DNA of 64,000 nt from Marmoricola sp. Leaf446 (lineage in GTDB: Bacteria > Actinomycetota > Actinomycetes > Propionibacteriales > Nocardioidaceae), in contig NZ_LMRF01000004.1 of NCBI RefSeq assembly GCF_001424755.1, forward strand, positions 140,557 through 204,556, in the 5' to 3' direction. Shown one piece after another: positions 37,159 to 45,294 of this stretch. The notes under the pieces were generated by a model. The model saw only the letters and a list, made by a program, of their open reading frames with translations, made no database searches and had not been told where the DNA came from. Each line of letters begins with the position of its first letter. Position 1 is the stretch's first letter. The translations under genes and the position numbers were made by a program.

Positions 37159-38592
37159 ATGTCCAGCACCACGTCCGAACAGACCACGCAGGACCAGCCG
37201 GACCTCAAGCGGGTGATGGGGCCCGGTCTGCTGCTGCTCTTCATCGTCGGCGACATCCTCGGCGCGGGCGTCTACGCCGTCACCGGCCAGCTCAGCGGGA
37301 TCGTCGGCGGCATCGTGTGGCTGCCGTTCCTGGTGGCCTTCGTGGTGGCGTCGCTGACCGCGCTGTCCTACCTCGAGCTGGTCTGCAAGTACCCCCGGGC
37401 GGCGGGGGCCGCGCTGTACACCCACAAGGCGTTCGGCATCCACTTCGTGACGTTCCTGGTGGCGTTCGGGGTGATCTGCTCCGGCATCACCAGTGCCGCC
37501 ACCTCCTCCAACGTCCTGGCGCAGAACCTCACCGGCGGCTTCGTGGCCAACGGGTGGCTGGACTCCGAGCCCAGCACGGGCGTGGTCACCGCCATCGCCA
37601 TGGCCTTCATGCTGCTCCTGGCGCTGATCAACCTGCGTGGGGTCGGGGAGTCGGTGAAGTTCAACGTGGTGCTGACGCTCGTCGAGGTGACCGCCCTGGC
37701 GATCGTCATCGGCGTCGGCTTCTTCGCGATGTCCCAGGGCAACGTCGACTTCGGCCGCGTCGTGACCTTCGAGGACTCCGGCGACAAGGGCCTCTTCCTC
37801 GCGGTCACCGCGGCCACCTCGATCGCGTTCTTCGCCATGGTCGGCTTCGAGGACTCGGTCAACATGGTCGAGGAGACCAAGGACCCGGCCCGGATCTTCC
37901 CCCGCGCGCTGCTCACCGGCCTGGGGATCGCGGTCGTGATCTACATGCTCGTGGCGGTCTCGGTCGTCTCGGTGCTGACCTCCGAGCAGATCGCCGACGC
38001 GAGCGAGGGCCGGGCCCTGCTCGAGGTCGTCCGCGTGGGTGCCCCCGACTTCCCGATCGACCGGGTGTTCCCCTTCCTCGCGGTGTTCGCCGTGGCCAAC
38101 ACGGCGCTGATCAACATGCTGATGGCGAGCCGGCTGCTCTACGGCCTGGCCAACCAGGACGTGCTGCCGCGGGTGCTGGGCAAGGTCTCGCCCCGGTCGA
38201 AGGCCCCCTACGTCGGGATCGCCTTCTCCACGCTGCTCGCGCTGGCCCTGATCGTCTACGTCTCCAGCCGCGCCGAGGACGAGGTCGTCCTCAACCTCGC
38301 CAGCGTGACCTCGCTGCTGCTGCTCGTGGTCTTCCTCATCGTCAACGTCGCCTGCCTGGTGCTGCGTCGCGACAGGTCGCACGACGGGGGCTTCCGCTCG
38401 CCGGGGCTCACCCCGGCCGTGGCGGCCGTGCTGTGCGCCTTCCTGGTCGGCCCGTGGGTCGACCGGGGTGCGCTGGTCTACCAGATCGCCGGGGTGCTGA
38501 TGCTGATCGGCGTCGGGCTCTGGCTCGTGACCATGGTCGTGCACAAGCCCGAGGGCGGCCGCTTCCGCGACGTCGAGCACCTGGGGGAGTGA
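37159..38592 (+). CDS. APC family amino acid permease
   Basis: A 477-residue secondary transporter with about twelve membrane helices. The first helix has the APC substrate-binding GDILGAGVYAVTGQLSG segment (about residues 35-52), and FFAMVGFEDSVNMVEETKDP (about residues 222-240) is typical of helix 6 and its loop. Basic amino acids or polyamines are possible cargos, but this cannot be fixed. The ATG at 37159 is chosen because GGAGG lies 7 nt upstream. It is flanked by unrelated genes with their own signals. Confidence 0.87.
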   Translation: MSSTTSEQTTQDQPDLKRVMGPGLLLLFIVGDILGAGVYAVTGQLSGIVGGIVWLPFLVAFVVASLTALSYLELVCKYPRAAGAALYTHKAFGIHFVTFLVAFGVICSGITSAATSSNVLAQNLTGGFVANGWLDSEPSTGVVTAIAMAFMLLLALINLRGVGESVKFNVVLTLVEVTALAIVIGVGFFAMSQGNVDFGRVVTFEDSGDKGLFLAVTAATSIAFFAMVGFEDSVNMVEETKDPARIFPRALLTGLGIAVVIYMLVAVSVVSVLTSEQIADASEGRALLEVVRVGAPDFPIDRVFPFLAVFAVANTALINMLMASRLLYGLANQDVLPRVLGKVSPRSKAPYVGIAFSTLLALALIVYVSSRAEDEVVLNLASVTSLLLLVVFLIVNVACLVLRRDRSHDGGFRSPGLTPAVAAVLCAFLVGPWVDRGALVYQIAGVLMLIGVGLWLVTMVVHKPEGGRFRDVEHLGE

Positions 38593-38662
38593 GGCGGTCC
38601 GGCCCCACGGGGGCGGGGAGTCCACCTCGGGGTCGCGTTTCGGTGCGGCGTCCGGAGCGCCG

Positions 38663-38668
38663 TACCCT
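38663..38668 (+). promoter_or_regulatory. -10 hexamer TACCCT of the class II DAHP synthase gene (leaderless type)
   Basis: TACCCT ends 6 nt before the GTG start. Confidence 0.5.
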
Positions 38669-38674
38669 GGAGCG

Positions 38675-40018
38675 GTGTCCGTCCCGTCTGTCCCGTCCCT
38701 GGCCGAGCTGCACGCCCTCGCCCCCGCCCAGCAGCCGAGCTACCCCGACCGCGCCGCGGTCGACGCCGCCGTCACCCGGCTGCGCCAGATGCCGCCGCTG
38801 GTCTTCGCCGGTGAGTGCGACGAGCTGAAGGCCAAGCTCGCCGCAGTCGCGCGCGGCGAGGCGTTCTTGCTCCAGGGCGGCGACTGCGCCGAGACCTTCG
38901 CCGGGGTCACCGCCGACAACACCCGCAACAAGCTGCGGGTGCTGCTCCAGATGGCCGTCGTGCTGACGTACGCCGCCTCGGTCCCGGTGGTCAAGCTGGG
39001 GCGGCTGGCCGGCCAGTACGCCAAGCCGCGCTCCTCGGACTGGGAGACCCGCGGCGACGTGACGCTGCCGGCCTACCGCGGCGACGCCGTCAACGGCTTC
39101 GACTTCACCCCCGAGTCCCGCGTGCCCGACCCGAGCCGGCTCGTGGACGTCTACAACGCCTCGGCCGCGACCCTCAACCTGGTGCGTGCCTTCGTGACCG
39201 GCGGCTACGCCGACCTGCGCCAGGTGCACACCTGGAACACCGACTTCGTGCTCGGCTCGGAGGTGGGCCGTCGCTACGAGCAGCTGGCCGCCGAGATCGA
39301 CAAGGCGATGTCGTTCATGGAGGCCATCGGCGTCGACGTCGACGAGCTGCGTCGCGTCGACTTCCACTCCAGCCACGAGGCGCTGGTGCTGGAGTACGAG
39401 CACGCGCTGACCCGCACCGACAGCCGCACCCAGCTGCCCTACGACGTCTCCAGCCACTTCGTGTGGATCGGTGAGCGCACCCGCCAGCTCGACGGCGCCC
39501 ACGTGGAGCTGATGAGCCGCATCGCCAACCCGATCGGCGTCAAGCTCGGCCCGACCACGACCTCCGACGACGCCATCGCGCTCGCCGCCAAGCTCAACCC
39601 GACCAACGAGCCGGGCCGGCTGACCTTCATCACCCGGATGGGCGCGGGCAAGATCCGCGACCACCTGCCGCCGCTGCTGGAGAAGGTCCACGCCGCCGGG
39701 GTCGAGGCCGCGTGGGTCTGCGACCCGATGCACGGCAACACCTTCGAGGCGTCCTCGGGCTACAAGACGCGTCGCTTCGACGACGTCATCGAGGAGGTCC
39801 AGGGCTTCTTCGACGTCCACCGCGCCGTCGGCACCTGGCCCGGCGGCCTCCACGTCGAGCTCACCGGTGACGACGTCACCGAGTGTGTCGGCGGCGGCGA
39901 GGAGCTCAGCGAGGCCGACCTGGCCGGGCGCTACGAGTCGGTCTGCGACCCCCGCCTCAACCGGGTGCAGAGCCTGGAGCTGTCGTTCCTGGTCGCGGAG
40001 ATGCTGCGGAAGGCCTGA
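38675..40018 (+). CDS. Class II 3-deoxy-7-phosphoheptulonate synthase
   Basis: A 447-residue AroG of the plant/actinobacterial class II type. It condenses phosphoenolpyruvate with erythrose-4-phosphate at the entry to aromatic amino acid synthesis. Signatures are LLQGGDCAETFAGV (metal-binding Cys), RLAGQYAKPRSSDWE, FHSSHEALVLEYEHAL, SHFVWIGERTRQLDGAHVE and WVCDPMHGNTFE. Length is near that of the M. tuberculosis enzyme. A second DAHP synthase of unrelated class lies at 48.5 kb. Its last 62 bp overlap the end of a convergent membrane-protein gene. Confidence 0.95.
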   Translation: MSVPSVPSLAELHALAPAQQPSYPDRAAVDAAVTRLRQMPPLVFAGECDELKAKLAAVARGEAFLLQGGDCAETFAGVTADNTRNKLRVLLQMAVVLTYAASVPVVKLGRLAGQYAKPRSSDWETRGDVTLPAYRGDAVNGFDFTPESRVPDPSRLVDVYNASAATLNLVRAFVTGGYADLRQVHTWNTDFVLGSEVGRRYEQLAAEIDKAMSFMEAIGVDVDELRRVDFHSSHEALVLEYEHALTRTDSRTQLPYDVSSHFVWIGERTRQLDGAHVELMSRIANPIGVKLGPTTTSDDAIALAAKLNPTNEPGRLTFITRMGAGKIRDHLPPLLEKVHAAGVEAAWVCDPMHGNTFEASSGYKTRRFDDVIEEVQGFFDVHRAVGTWPGGLHVELTGDDVTECVGGGEELSEADLAGRYESVCDPRLNRVQSLELSFLVAEMLRKA

Positions 40019-41204
40019 GCGCCAGCACCGCCACCGCCGTCGGCGGGGCCATCACGGCGATCAGGCCCCACGGCGTGAAGGTCACGCCCGCGACGACGTG
40101 GCCCACCATGATGCCCAGCAGCGTCAGCAGGGCGACGACGCCCGCGACCGCGCCGGCGGCGACCCGGGTGCTGCGGCCGCCGTGGTGCAGCAGCGCGAGC
40201 ACGCCGGCGGCGACCAGCAGCCGCACCAGCAGCCCGCCCAGCACCAGCACGTCGGGGCGCAGCTGCTCGCCGTGGTCACGGTCGAGGGTCAGCCAGCGTC
40301 CGGTCAGGGCCAGCAGCTCGAGCAGCAGGCCCAGGGCGGGAGCGGCGACGAGCACCAGCCCGGCGGTGAGCGCCGGGTCGGCGCACCTGCCCTGCGGCGG
40401 TGGCTGCGGGTCGGTGCCCACGGCGACCCCGCCCGCGAGCAGCAGCACCGAGGTCGCGACGACCCAGGCCAGCGGGCTGGCCACCTGCGGGTAGGCGCTG
40501 CCGGCGGTCACGCTGCCGAGCAGCAGGAGCGCGACCAGCCCGGTGAGCGAGGCGCAGCCGAGCACCGCGCCCGCCCCGGGGCGCCGCAGCAGCAGCAGGC
40601 CGACGGCGAGTGCCGGGACGGTCAGGGCGCCGAGCAGGTAGACCGACGTCGGTCGCAGCCCGAGCCCCGCCGGCAGCGTGGTCGACGCCAGCCAGACGTC
40701 GCGCGCCACCTCCGCCGCCGGGTCGAGCACGGCGAGGGCGACGAGCGCCGTCGCGGCGTACCGGCGCCACCGGACGGCCGCGGGTGACGCGTCGGGCCGG
40801 CGGGGCAGCAACGCCACGACGGCCGCGGCCAGCAGCAGGCCGAGGGTGGCGGCGGCCGGGCGGTAGGGCACCTGGACGTCGGTGAGCTCGGGCTGCGACC
40901 GCACGGCCGGGAGCAGGACCGCCGCCGCTGCCAGCACGAGCAGCAGGCGTACGACGAGCAGCACGTCCCCCCGCGGCGTGGGCGTCAGCACCGTCGCCAC
41001 GTGCACCGACCCCACGGCGGCCAGCACCAGGGCGCCGGCGACCAGCGTGGCGGGACCGACCTCGGAGAGCGAGAGCAGGTCCCAGCCGGTGCCGCCCGCC
41101 ACGAGCAGCAGGGCCAGCAGGTCCAGCGCCGGGTCCCGCAGGCCCGCCGCCCTGGGCCCCACGGCGGAGCCGGTGGTGGGTGGGGTCGGTGCGGTCGTGG
41201 TCAT
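39957..41204 (-). CDS. Polytopic membrane protein of unknown function
   Basis: A 415-residue, very hydrophobic, Leu/Ala/Val-rich protein with about eleven predicted helices and no charged catalytic motif. Soluble loops include VRSQPELTDVQVPYRPA and GTDPQPPPQGRCADPA. The ATG at 41204 follows GGGGGGACC. I do not recognise a family. The last 62 bp run antisense through the end of the DAHP synthase gene. The final residues (LRPSAASPRPGTTAPGSAPG) look like disordered tail, so the functional part probably ends before the overlap. Confidence 0.7.
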   Translation of the reverse strand: MTTTAPTPPTTGSAVGPRAAGLRDPALDLLALLLVAGGTGWDLLSLSEVGPATLVAGALVLAAVGSVHVATVLTPTPRGDVLLVVRLLLVLAAAAVLLPAVRSQPELTDVQVPYRPAAATLGLLLAAAVVALLPRRPDASPAAVRWRRYAATALVALAVLDPAAEVARDVWLASTTLPAGLGLRPTSVYLLGALTVPALAVGLLLLRRPGAGAVLGCASLTGLVALLLLGSVTAGSAYPQVASPLAWVVATSVLLLAGGVAVGTDPQPPPQGRCADPALTAGLVLVAAPALGLLLELLALTGRWLTLDRDHGEQLRPDVLVLGGLLVRLLVAAGVLALLHHGGRSTRVAAGAVAGVVALLTLLGIMVGHVVAGVTFTPWGLIAVMAPPTAVAVLALRPSAASPRPGTTAPGSAPG

Positions 41205-41300
41205 GGTCCCCCCGAGGAACGAGCCGGTCGTGCGCCCATGGTCGCGGCTCGTCGCCGGCCGCGGGGCGGTTCTCCACAACCGCTGTGCCAGGGTGGGCCC

Positions 41301-41705
41301 GTGCCCCGCACCCACGCCCTGGTGGGCGACCACCTCGAGTTCTGGCGCGAGCGCCACCTGTGCACCGTGACCACGCTGCGGCGCGACGGCTCCCCGCACG
41401 TCGTCCCGATGGGCGTCGCCGTCGACCCCGACACCGAGGGCACCGGCGGCTTCGCCTGGGCCATCACCTCGGGCGGCTCCCAGAAGGTCGCCAACCTCCG
41501 CGCCGGCCTCGACCCCCGGGTCGCGGTGTGCCAGGTCGACGGTCGGCGCTGGTCGACGATCGAGGGCACCGCCGAGGTCCTCGACGACCCCGACTCCGTC
41601 GCCGAGGCCTGCCGCCGCTACGCCGAGCGCTACCGCCAGCCCCGTGAGAACCCCACCCGGGTGGCGCTGCGCATCACCCTCACCGGGGTCATCGGCAACG
41701 TCTGA
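41301..41705 (+). CDS. PPOX-fold flavin/F420-binding protein
   Basis: A 134-residue split-barrel protein of the pyridoxamine phosphate oxidase-like family. Family blocks are ERHLCTVTTLRRDGSPHVVPMG, AWAITSGGSQKVANLRAGLDPRVAVC, and GRRWSTIEGTAEVLDDPDSV. Such short actinobacterial members (TIGR03618-like) often bind F420 or haem rather than FMN. The GTG start is supported by CAGGGT ending 6 nt upstream, a leaderless pattern. The upstream 96-bp gap is shared with the divergent membrane-protein gene. Confidence 0.8.
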   Translation: MPRTHALVGDHLEFWRERHLCTVTTLRRDGSPHVVPMGVAVDPDTEGTGGFAWAITSGGSQKVANLRAGLDPRVAVCQVDGRRWSTIEGTAEVLDDPDSVAEACRRYAERYRQPRENPTRVALRITLTGVIGNV

Positions 41706-41709
41706 CCGC

Positions 41710-41786
41710 CGAGCGGGCAGTCCGTGCACGCCCAGGACCGTCGAGCGGGCAGTCCGTGCACGCCCAGGAGGGTCGAGCGGGCAGTC
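41710..41786. repeat. 32-bp tandem repeat, 2.4 copies, between convergent genes
   Basis: Units at 41710-41741 and 41742-41773 differ only at two bases near the end (CC versus GG before GT). A 13-bp partial unit, CGAGCGGGCAGTC, follows. Each unit begins CGAGCGGGCAGTCCGTGCAC. The GAGCGGGCA word is shared with the family 1 element. The repeat fills the gap between the PPOX and esterase stops and may contribute to termination. Confidence 0.85.
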
Positions 41787-41790
41787 CTGC

Positions 41791-42669
41791 TCAGCCGAGG
41801 CCGAGGACCGCGAGGGTCTGCTCGGCCATCCGACGCTCGCCCAGGGCGTTGGGGTGCACGATCACGGGGTTGGTGGTGCCCACGACCGGCTCCACCCAGC
41901 GGGTGCCGATCGGCTTGCAGGCGTCGTGGCCCTCGGAGACGCCGTCGAGGGCGACGTACGTCGCTCCGGTCGCCGCCGCGGCGCGCGCGACGGCGTCGTT
42001 GAGCGTGGCCTGCAGGCTGCGCAGGTAGGGCACGTCGCCGTCGGCGATGGGCAGCTGCGGGAAGCAGCGGCCGCTGCTCGGCACGATCCACGGGTAGCCC
42101 AGGATCGCGACGCGGGCGTCGGGCGCCTTGGCGCGGACGTCCTGCAGCGCCCGGACCAGCGCGGGGTACGTCGTGGTGCGGATGGTGTCCTCGAAGGAGC
42201 TGCCGTAGCGGTCCCGGCACGGGCTGCCCCGGCCGGCGGTGCTCGCCCCGGCGGTGCCGCACGTGGTGATGGCGCCGACGAAGACGCCGCTGTCGTTGCC
42301 GCCGATGGTCATCGTGACCAGCTCGGTGCTGCTGCTGACCGCGTCGAGCTGCGGCGCGACGCCGGGGTACTGCGACTCCCGGTAGTCGGTGGTGTCGGCG
42401 CCCCCGCAGGTCACGTCGCGCACCGGCCGGGCCGTCGCGGCGGCGATCACGGCGGGGTAGTTGCGGGTCGAGCGCAGGCACTGGGGCGGCGCGGTCGGGC
42501 TGACCGGGAGCACGCCGGAGGCGGCGCTGTAGGAGTCACCCAGCGCGACGTACGACGGCGGGGTGGGGGTGGTGCCCGTCGTGGCGGTCGACGCCGGGGC
42601 GGTCGTGACCAGGCCCGCCGACACGGCGGCGGCGATGCTGAGGGACAGGGCGGCGAGGCGGCGGCGCAT
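41791..42669 (-). CDS. Secreted SGNH-hydrolase (esterase/lipase)
   Basis: A 292-residue exported hydrolase. An N-terminal signal peptide (MRRRLAALSLSIAAAVSAG onward, cleaved near Ala30) precedes a short Thr/Pro linker. SGNH blocks follow: the nucleophile Ser in VALGDSYSAASG, the oxyanion Gly in VTCGGADT, Asn in TIGGNDSG, and the catalytic His in VIVHPNALGERRMAE. Six cysteines suggest disulfides. It resembles Streptomyces extracellular lipases of the SGNH family. The ATG has GGAG 5 nt upstream. TAACGT at 42719-42724 on the minus strand is a possible -10. Confidence 0.9.
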   Translation of the reverse strand: MRRRLAALSLSIAAAVSAGLVTTAPASTATTGTTPTPPSYVALGDSYSAASGVLPVSPTAPPQCLRSTRNYPAVIAAATARPVRDVTCGGADTTDYRESQYPGVAPQLDAVSSSTELVTMTIGGNDSGVFVGAITTCGTAGASTAGRGSPCRDRYGSSFEDTIRTTTYPALVRALQDVRAKAPDARVAILGYPWIVPSSGRCFPQLPIADGDVPYLRSLQATLNDAVARAAAATGATYVALDGVSEGHDACKPIGTRWVEPVVGTTNPVIVHPNALGERRMAEQTLAVLGLG

Positions 42670-42766
42670 GGGAGCTCCAGAGGTCGGTGTCCCCAGGAGC
42701 AACGCGTCCGGCGCCGGGACGTTACGGAACCCCCGGGGTGCGCGGAGCTGCCCGGTCGGCGTGTCG

Positions 42767-42789
42767 GAGCGGGGCGGAAGTGCCCGCTC
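42767..42789. other. GAGCGGG/CCCGCTC hairpin in the esterase-lon intergenic gap
   Basis: A perfect 7-bp stem with a 9-nt loop. It shares the GAGCGGG word with the elements at 2682 and 41711. Its role is unknown; it lies between divergent promoters rather than after genes. Confidence 0.35.
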
Positions 42790-42856
42790 GGGGTCGGAGG
42801 TGCTGGGCGTTCGCTGTGGGCGGACGTCGCCCGGGAAGCGCCGACCCCGGGCCGAG

Positions 42857-42877
42857 GTTGAGCCGGACAGACTCAAG
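42857..42877. promoter_or_regulatory. HAIR-like HspR operator upstream of lon
   Basis: GTTGAGC and ACTCAAG are separated by exactly 7 nt. The HAIR consensus is CTTGAGT-N7-ACTCAAG; the right arm matches fully and the left arm at five of seven positions. The site ends 14 bp before the lon start. HspR represses lon in Streptomyces lividans through such a site, so heat or misfolding stress control is likely here. No hspR gene is in the window. Confidence 0.7.
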
Positions 42878-42891
42878 AATCGGAGACCCCC

Positions 42892-45252
42892 ATGACCGAC
42901 GTGCAGACCCTCCCGCTCCTCTCCCTCCCCGACACCGTGGTGCTGCCCGGCATGGTCGTCCCGGTCGAGCTCGACGCCGACACCCGCCCGGTGGTCGACG
43001 CCGCGCGCGCCGCGGCCGACGCCGACAGCGAGGCCACCCTCCTGCTGGCCCCGCGGCTCGCCGACCGCTACCCGACGTACGGCGTCGTGGCGACCGTCGA
43101 GCAGATCGGCCGCCTCCCCGGCGGTGCGCCGGTCGCCGTGCTGCGCGCCGGCGCCCGAGCCCGGATCGGCTCCGGCGTCCCCGGCCCCGGTGCGGCGCTG
43201 TGGGTCGAGGCCGAGCCGGTCGAGACCGACGCCCCGTCCTCGCGGGCCCACGAGCTCGCCGAGGACTACCGCAAGGTCGTGATCGCGATCCTGCAGCGCC
43301 GCAACGCGTGGCAGGTCATCGACAACGTCCAGCGGATCACCGACCCCTCCGACCTCGCCGACCTGGCCGGCTGGGCGCCGTACCTCTCCGACGAGCAGAA
43401 GCGCGAGCTCCTCGAGACCCCCGACGTCGAGGAGCGGCTGACCCGTGTCCTGGGCTGGGCCCGCGAGCACTTCGCCGAGCTCGAGGTGACCGAGAAGATC
43501 AGCGAGGACGTCCGCGAGGGGATGGACAAGCGGCAGCGCGAGTTCCTGCTCCGCGAGCAGCTCGCCGCGATCCGCAAGGAGCTGGGCGAGGGCGAGCCCG
43601 ACGGCACCGAGGACTACCGCGCCCGGGTCGAGGCCGCCGACCTGCCCGACGACGTGCGCGACGCCGCGCTGCGCGAGGTCGGCAAGCTCGAGCGCGCCAG
43701 CGACCAGGCCCCCGAGGCCGGCTGGATCCGCACCTGGCTCGACACCGTCCTGGAGCTGCCGTGGTCGGTGCGCACCGAGGACACCACCGACGTCGGCGCC
43801 GCCCGTGCGGTGCTCGACGCCGACCACCACGGCCTCGACGACGTCAAGGACCGCATCACCGAGTACCTCGCCGTGCGCGCACGCCGTGCCGAGCGTGGCC
43901 TCCAGGTCGTCGGCGGCCGAGGCTCCGGCGCCGTGCTGGCCCTCGTCGGTCCTCCCGGCGTCGGCAAGACCTCGCTGGGCGAGTCCGTCGCGCACGCGCT
44001 CGGCCGGAAGTTCGTCCGCGTCGCCCTCGGCGGCGTCCGCGACGAGGCCGAGATCCGCGGCCACCGTCGGACCTACGTCGGGGCGCTGCCCGGCCGCCTG
44101 GTGCGGGCCATCTCCGAGGCGGGCTCGATGAACCCCGTCGTGCTGCTGGACGAGATCGACAAGGTGGGCTCGGACTACCGGGGCGACCCGGCGGCGGCGC
44201 TGCTCGAGGTGCTCGACCCGGCGCAGAACCACACCTTCCGCGACCACTACCTCGAGGTCGACCTCGACCTGTCCGACGTGGTCTTCCTGGCCACCGCCAA
44301 CGTCGTGGACTCGATCCCCGACGCGCTGCTGGACCGGATGGAGGTCGTCACCCTGGACGGCTACACCGAGGACGACAAGGTCTCGATCGCGCGCACCCAC
44401 CTGCTGCCGCGTCAGCTGGAGCGGGCCGCGCTCGGCGAGGACGAGGTCGTCGTCGAGGACGAGGCGTTGCGGTCGGTCGCCGCGTCGTACACGCGTGAGG
44501 CGGGGGTGCGGCAGCTCGAGCGGGCCCTGGCCCGCGTGCTGCGCAAGGCCGCGACCCGGCTGGCCTCGGGCGAGGCGGCGCCGCTGACGGTGGACGCGAG
44601 CACGCTGCGCGACTACCTCGGCCGGCCCCGGTTCACCCCGGAGACCGCCGAGCGGACCGCGGTGCCGGGCGTGGCGACCGGGCTGGCCGTGACCGGCACC
44701 GGCGGCGACGTGCTCTTCATCGAGGCGACGTCGATGCCCGGCGAGCGCGGGCTGCACCTCACCGGCCAGCTCGGCGAGGTGATGAAGGAGTCGGCGCAGA
44801 TCGCGCTGTCCTACCTGCGTGCCCACGGCGCCGAGCACGGCGTCGACGCCACCGCGCTGGACCGCAGCCTGCACCTCCACGTGCCCGCGGGAGCGGTGCC
44901 CAAGGACGGTCCGTCGGCGGGCGTCACCATGGTCACCGCGCTGGCCTCGCTGGCCACGGGTCGCCCGGTGCGCCACGACGTCGCCATGACCGGCGAGGTG
45001 ACCCTCAACGGTCGCGTGCTGCCGATCGGTGGGGTGAAGCAGAAGCTGCTCGCGGCCCAGCGGGCCGGCGCCACGACGGTCTTCATCCCGGCGCGCAACG
45101 AGCCCGACCTCGACGACGTGCCCGCCGAGGTGCTGGAGGCGCTCGACGTGCGGCCGGTGGCCGACGTGGCCGACATCCTCGCGCTGGCGCTCGAGGACGC
45201 GGCGGCGGGCGAGCCGGAGAGCCCGCGGGCCGCCGGGTTCACGGCCGCCTGA
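42892..45252 (+). CDS. lon: ATP-dependent Lon protease
   Basis: A 786-residue LonA. It has an N-terminal substrate domain (about 8-200), an AAA domain with Walker A GPPGVGKTSLGE (about 353-364) and Walker B VVLLDEIDKVG, and a C-terminal protease. The Ser-Lys dyad is Ser675 in KDGPSAGVTM and Lys718 in GGVKQKLLAAQ, 43 residues apart as in E. coli. It degrades misfolded and regulatory proteins in the cytosol. GGAGA lies 6 nt before the ATG. A HAIR-like operator just upstream indicates HspR control. Confidence 0.96.
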   Translation: MTDVQTLPLLSLPDTVVLPGMVVPVELDADTRPVVDAARAAADADSEATLLLAPRLADRYPTYGVVATVEQIGRLPGGAPVAVLRAGARARIGSGVPGPGAALWVEAEPVETDAPSSRAHELAEDYRKVVIAILQRRNAWQVIDNVQRITDPSDLADLAGWAPYLSDEQKRELLETPDVEERLTRVLGWAREHFAELEVTEKISEDVREGMDKRQREFLLREQLAAIRKELGEGEPDGTEDYRARVEAADLPDDVRDAALREVGKLERASDQAPEAGWIRTWLDTVLELPWSVRTEDTTDVGAARAVLDADHHGLDDVKDRITEYLAVRARRAERGLQVVGGRGSGAVLALVGPPGVGKTSLGESVAHALGRKFVRVALGGVRDEAEIRGHRRTYVGALPGRLVRAISEAGSMNPVVLLDEIDKVGSDYRGDPAAALLEVLDPAQNHTFRDHYLEVDLDLSDVVFLATANVVDSIPDALLDRMEVVTLDGYTEDDKVSIARTHLLPRQLERAALGEDEVVVEDEALRSVAASYTREAGVRQLERALARVLRKAATRLASGEAAPLTVDASTLRDYLGRPRFTPETAERTAVPGVATGLAVTGTGGDVLFIEATSMPGERGLHLTGQLGEVMKESAQIALSYLRAHGAEHGVDATALDRSLHLHVPAGAVPKDGPSAGVTMVTALASLATGRPVRHDVAMTGEVTLNGRVLPIGGVKQKLLAAQRAGATTVFIPARNEPDLDDVPAEVLEALDVRPVADVADILALALEDAAAGEPESPRAAGFTAA

Positions 45253-45294
45253 GGTCCCGCAGGGCTGTCGGAGGCGCGTGGCAGGGTGTGACGG

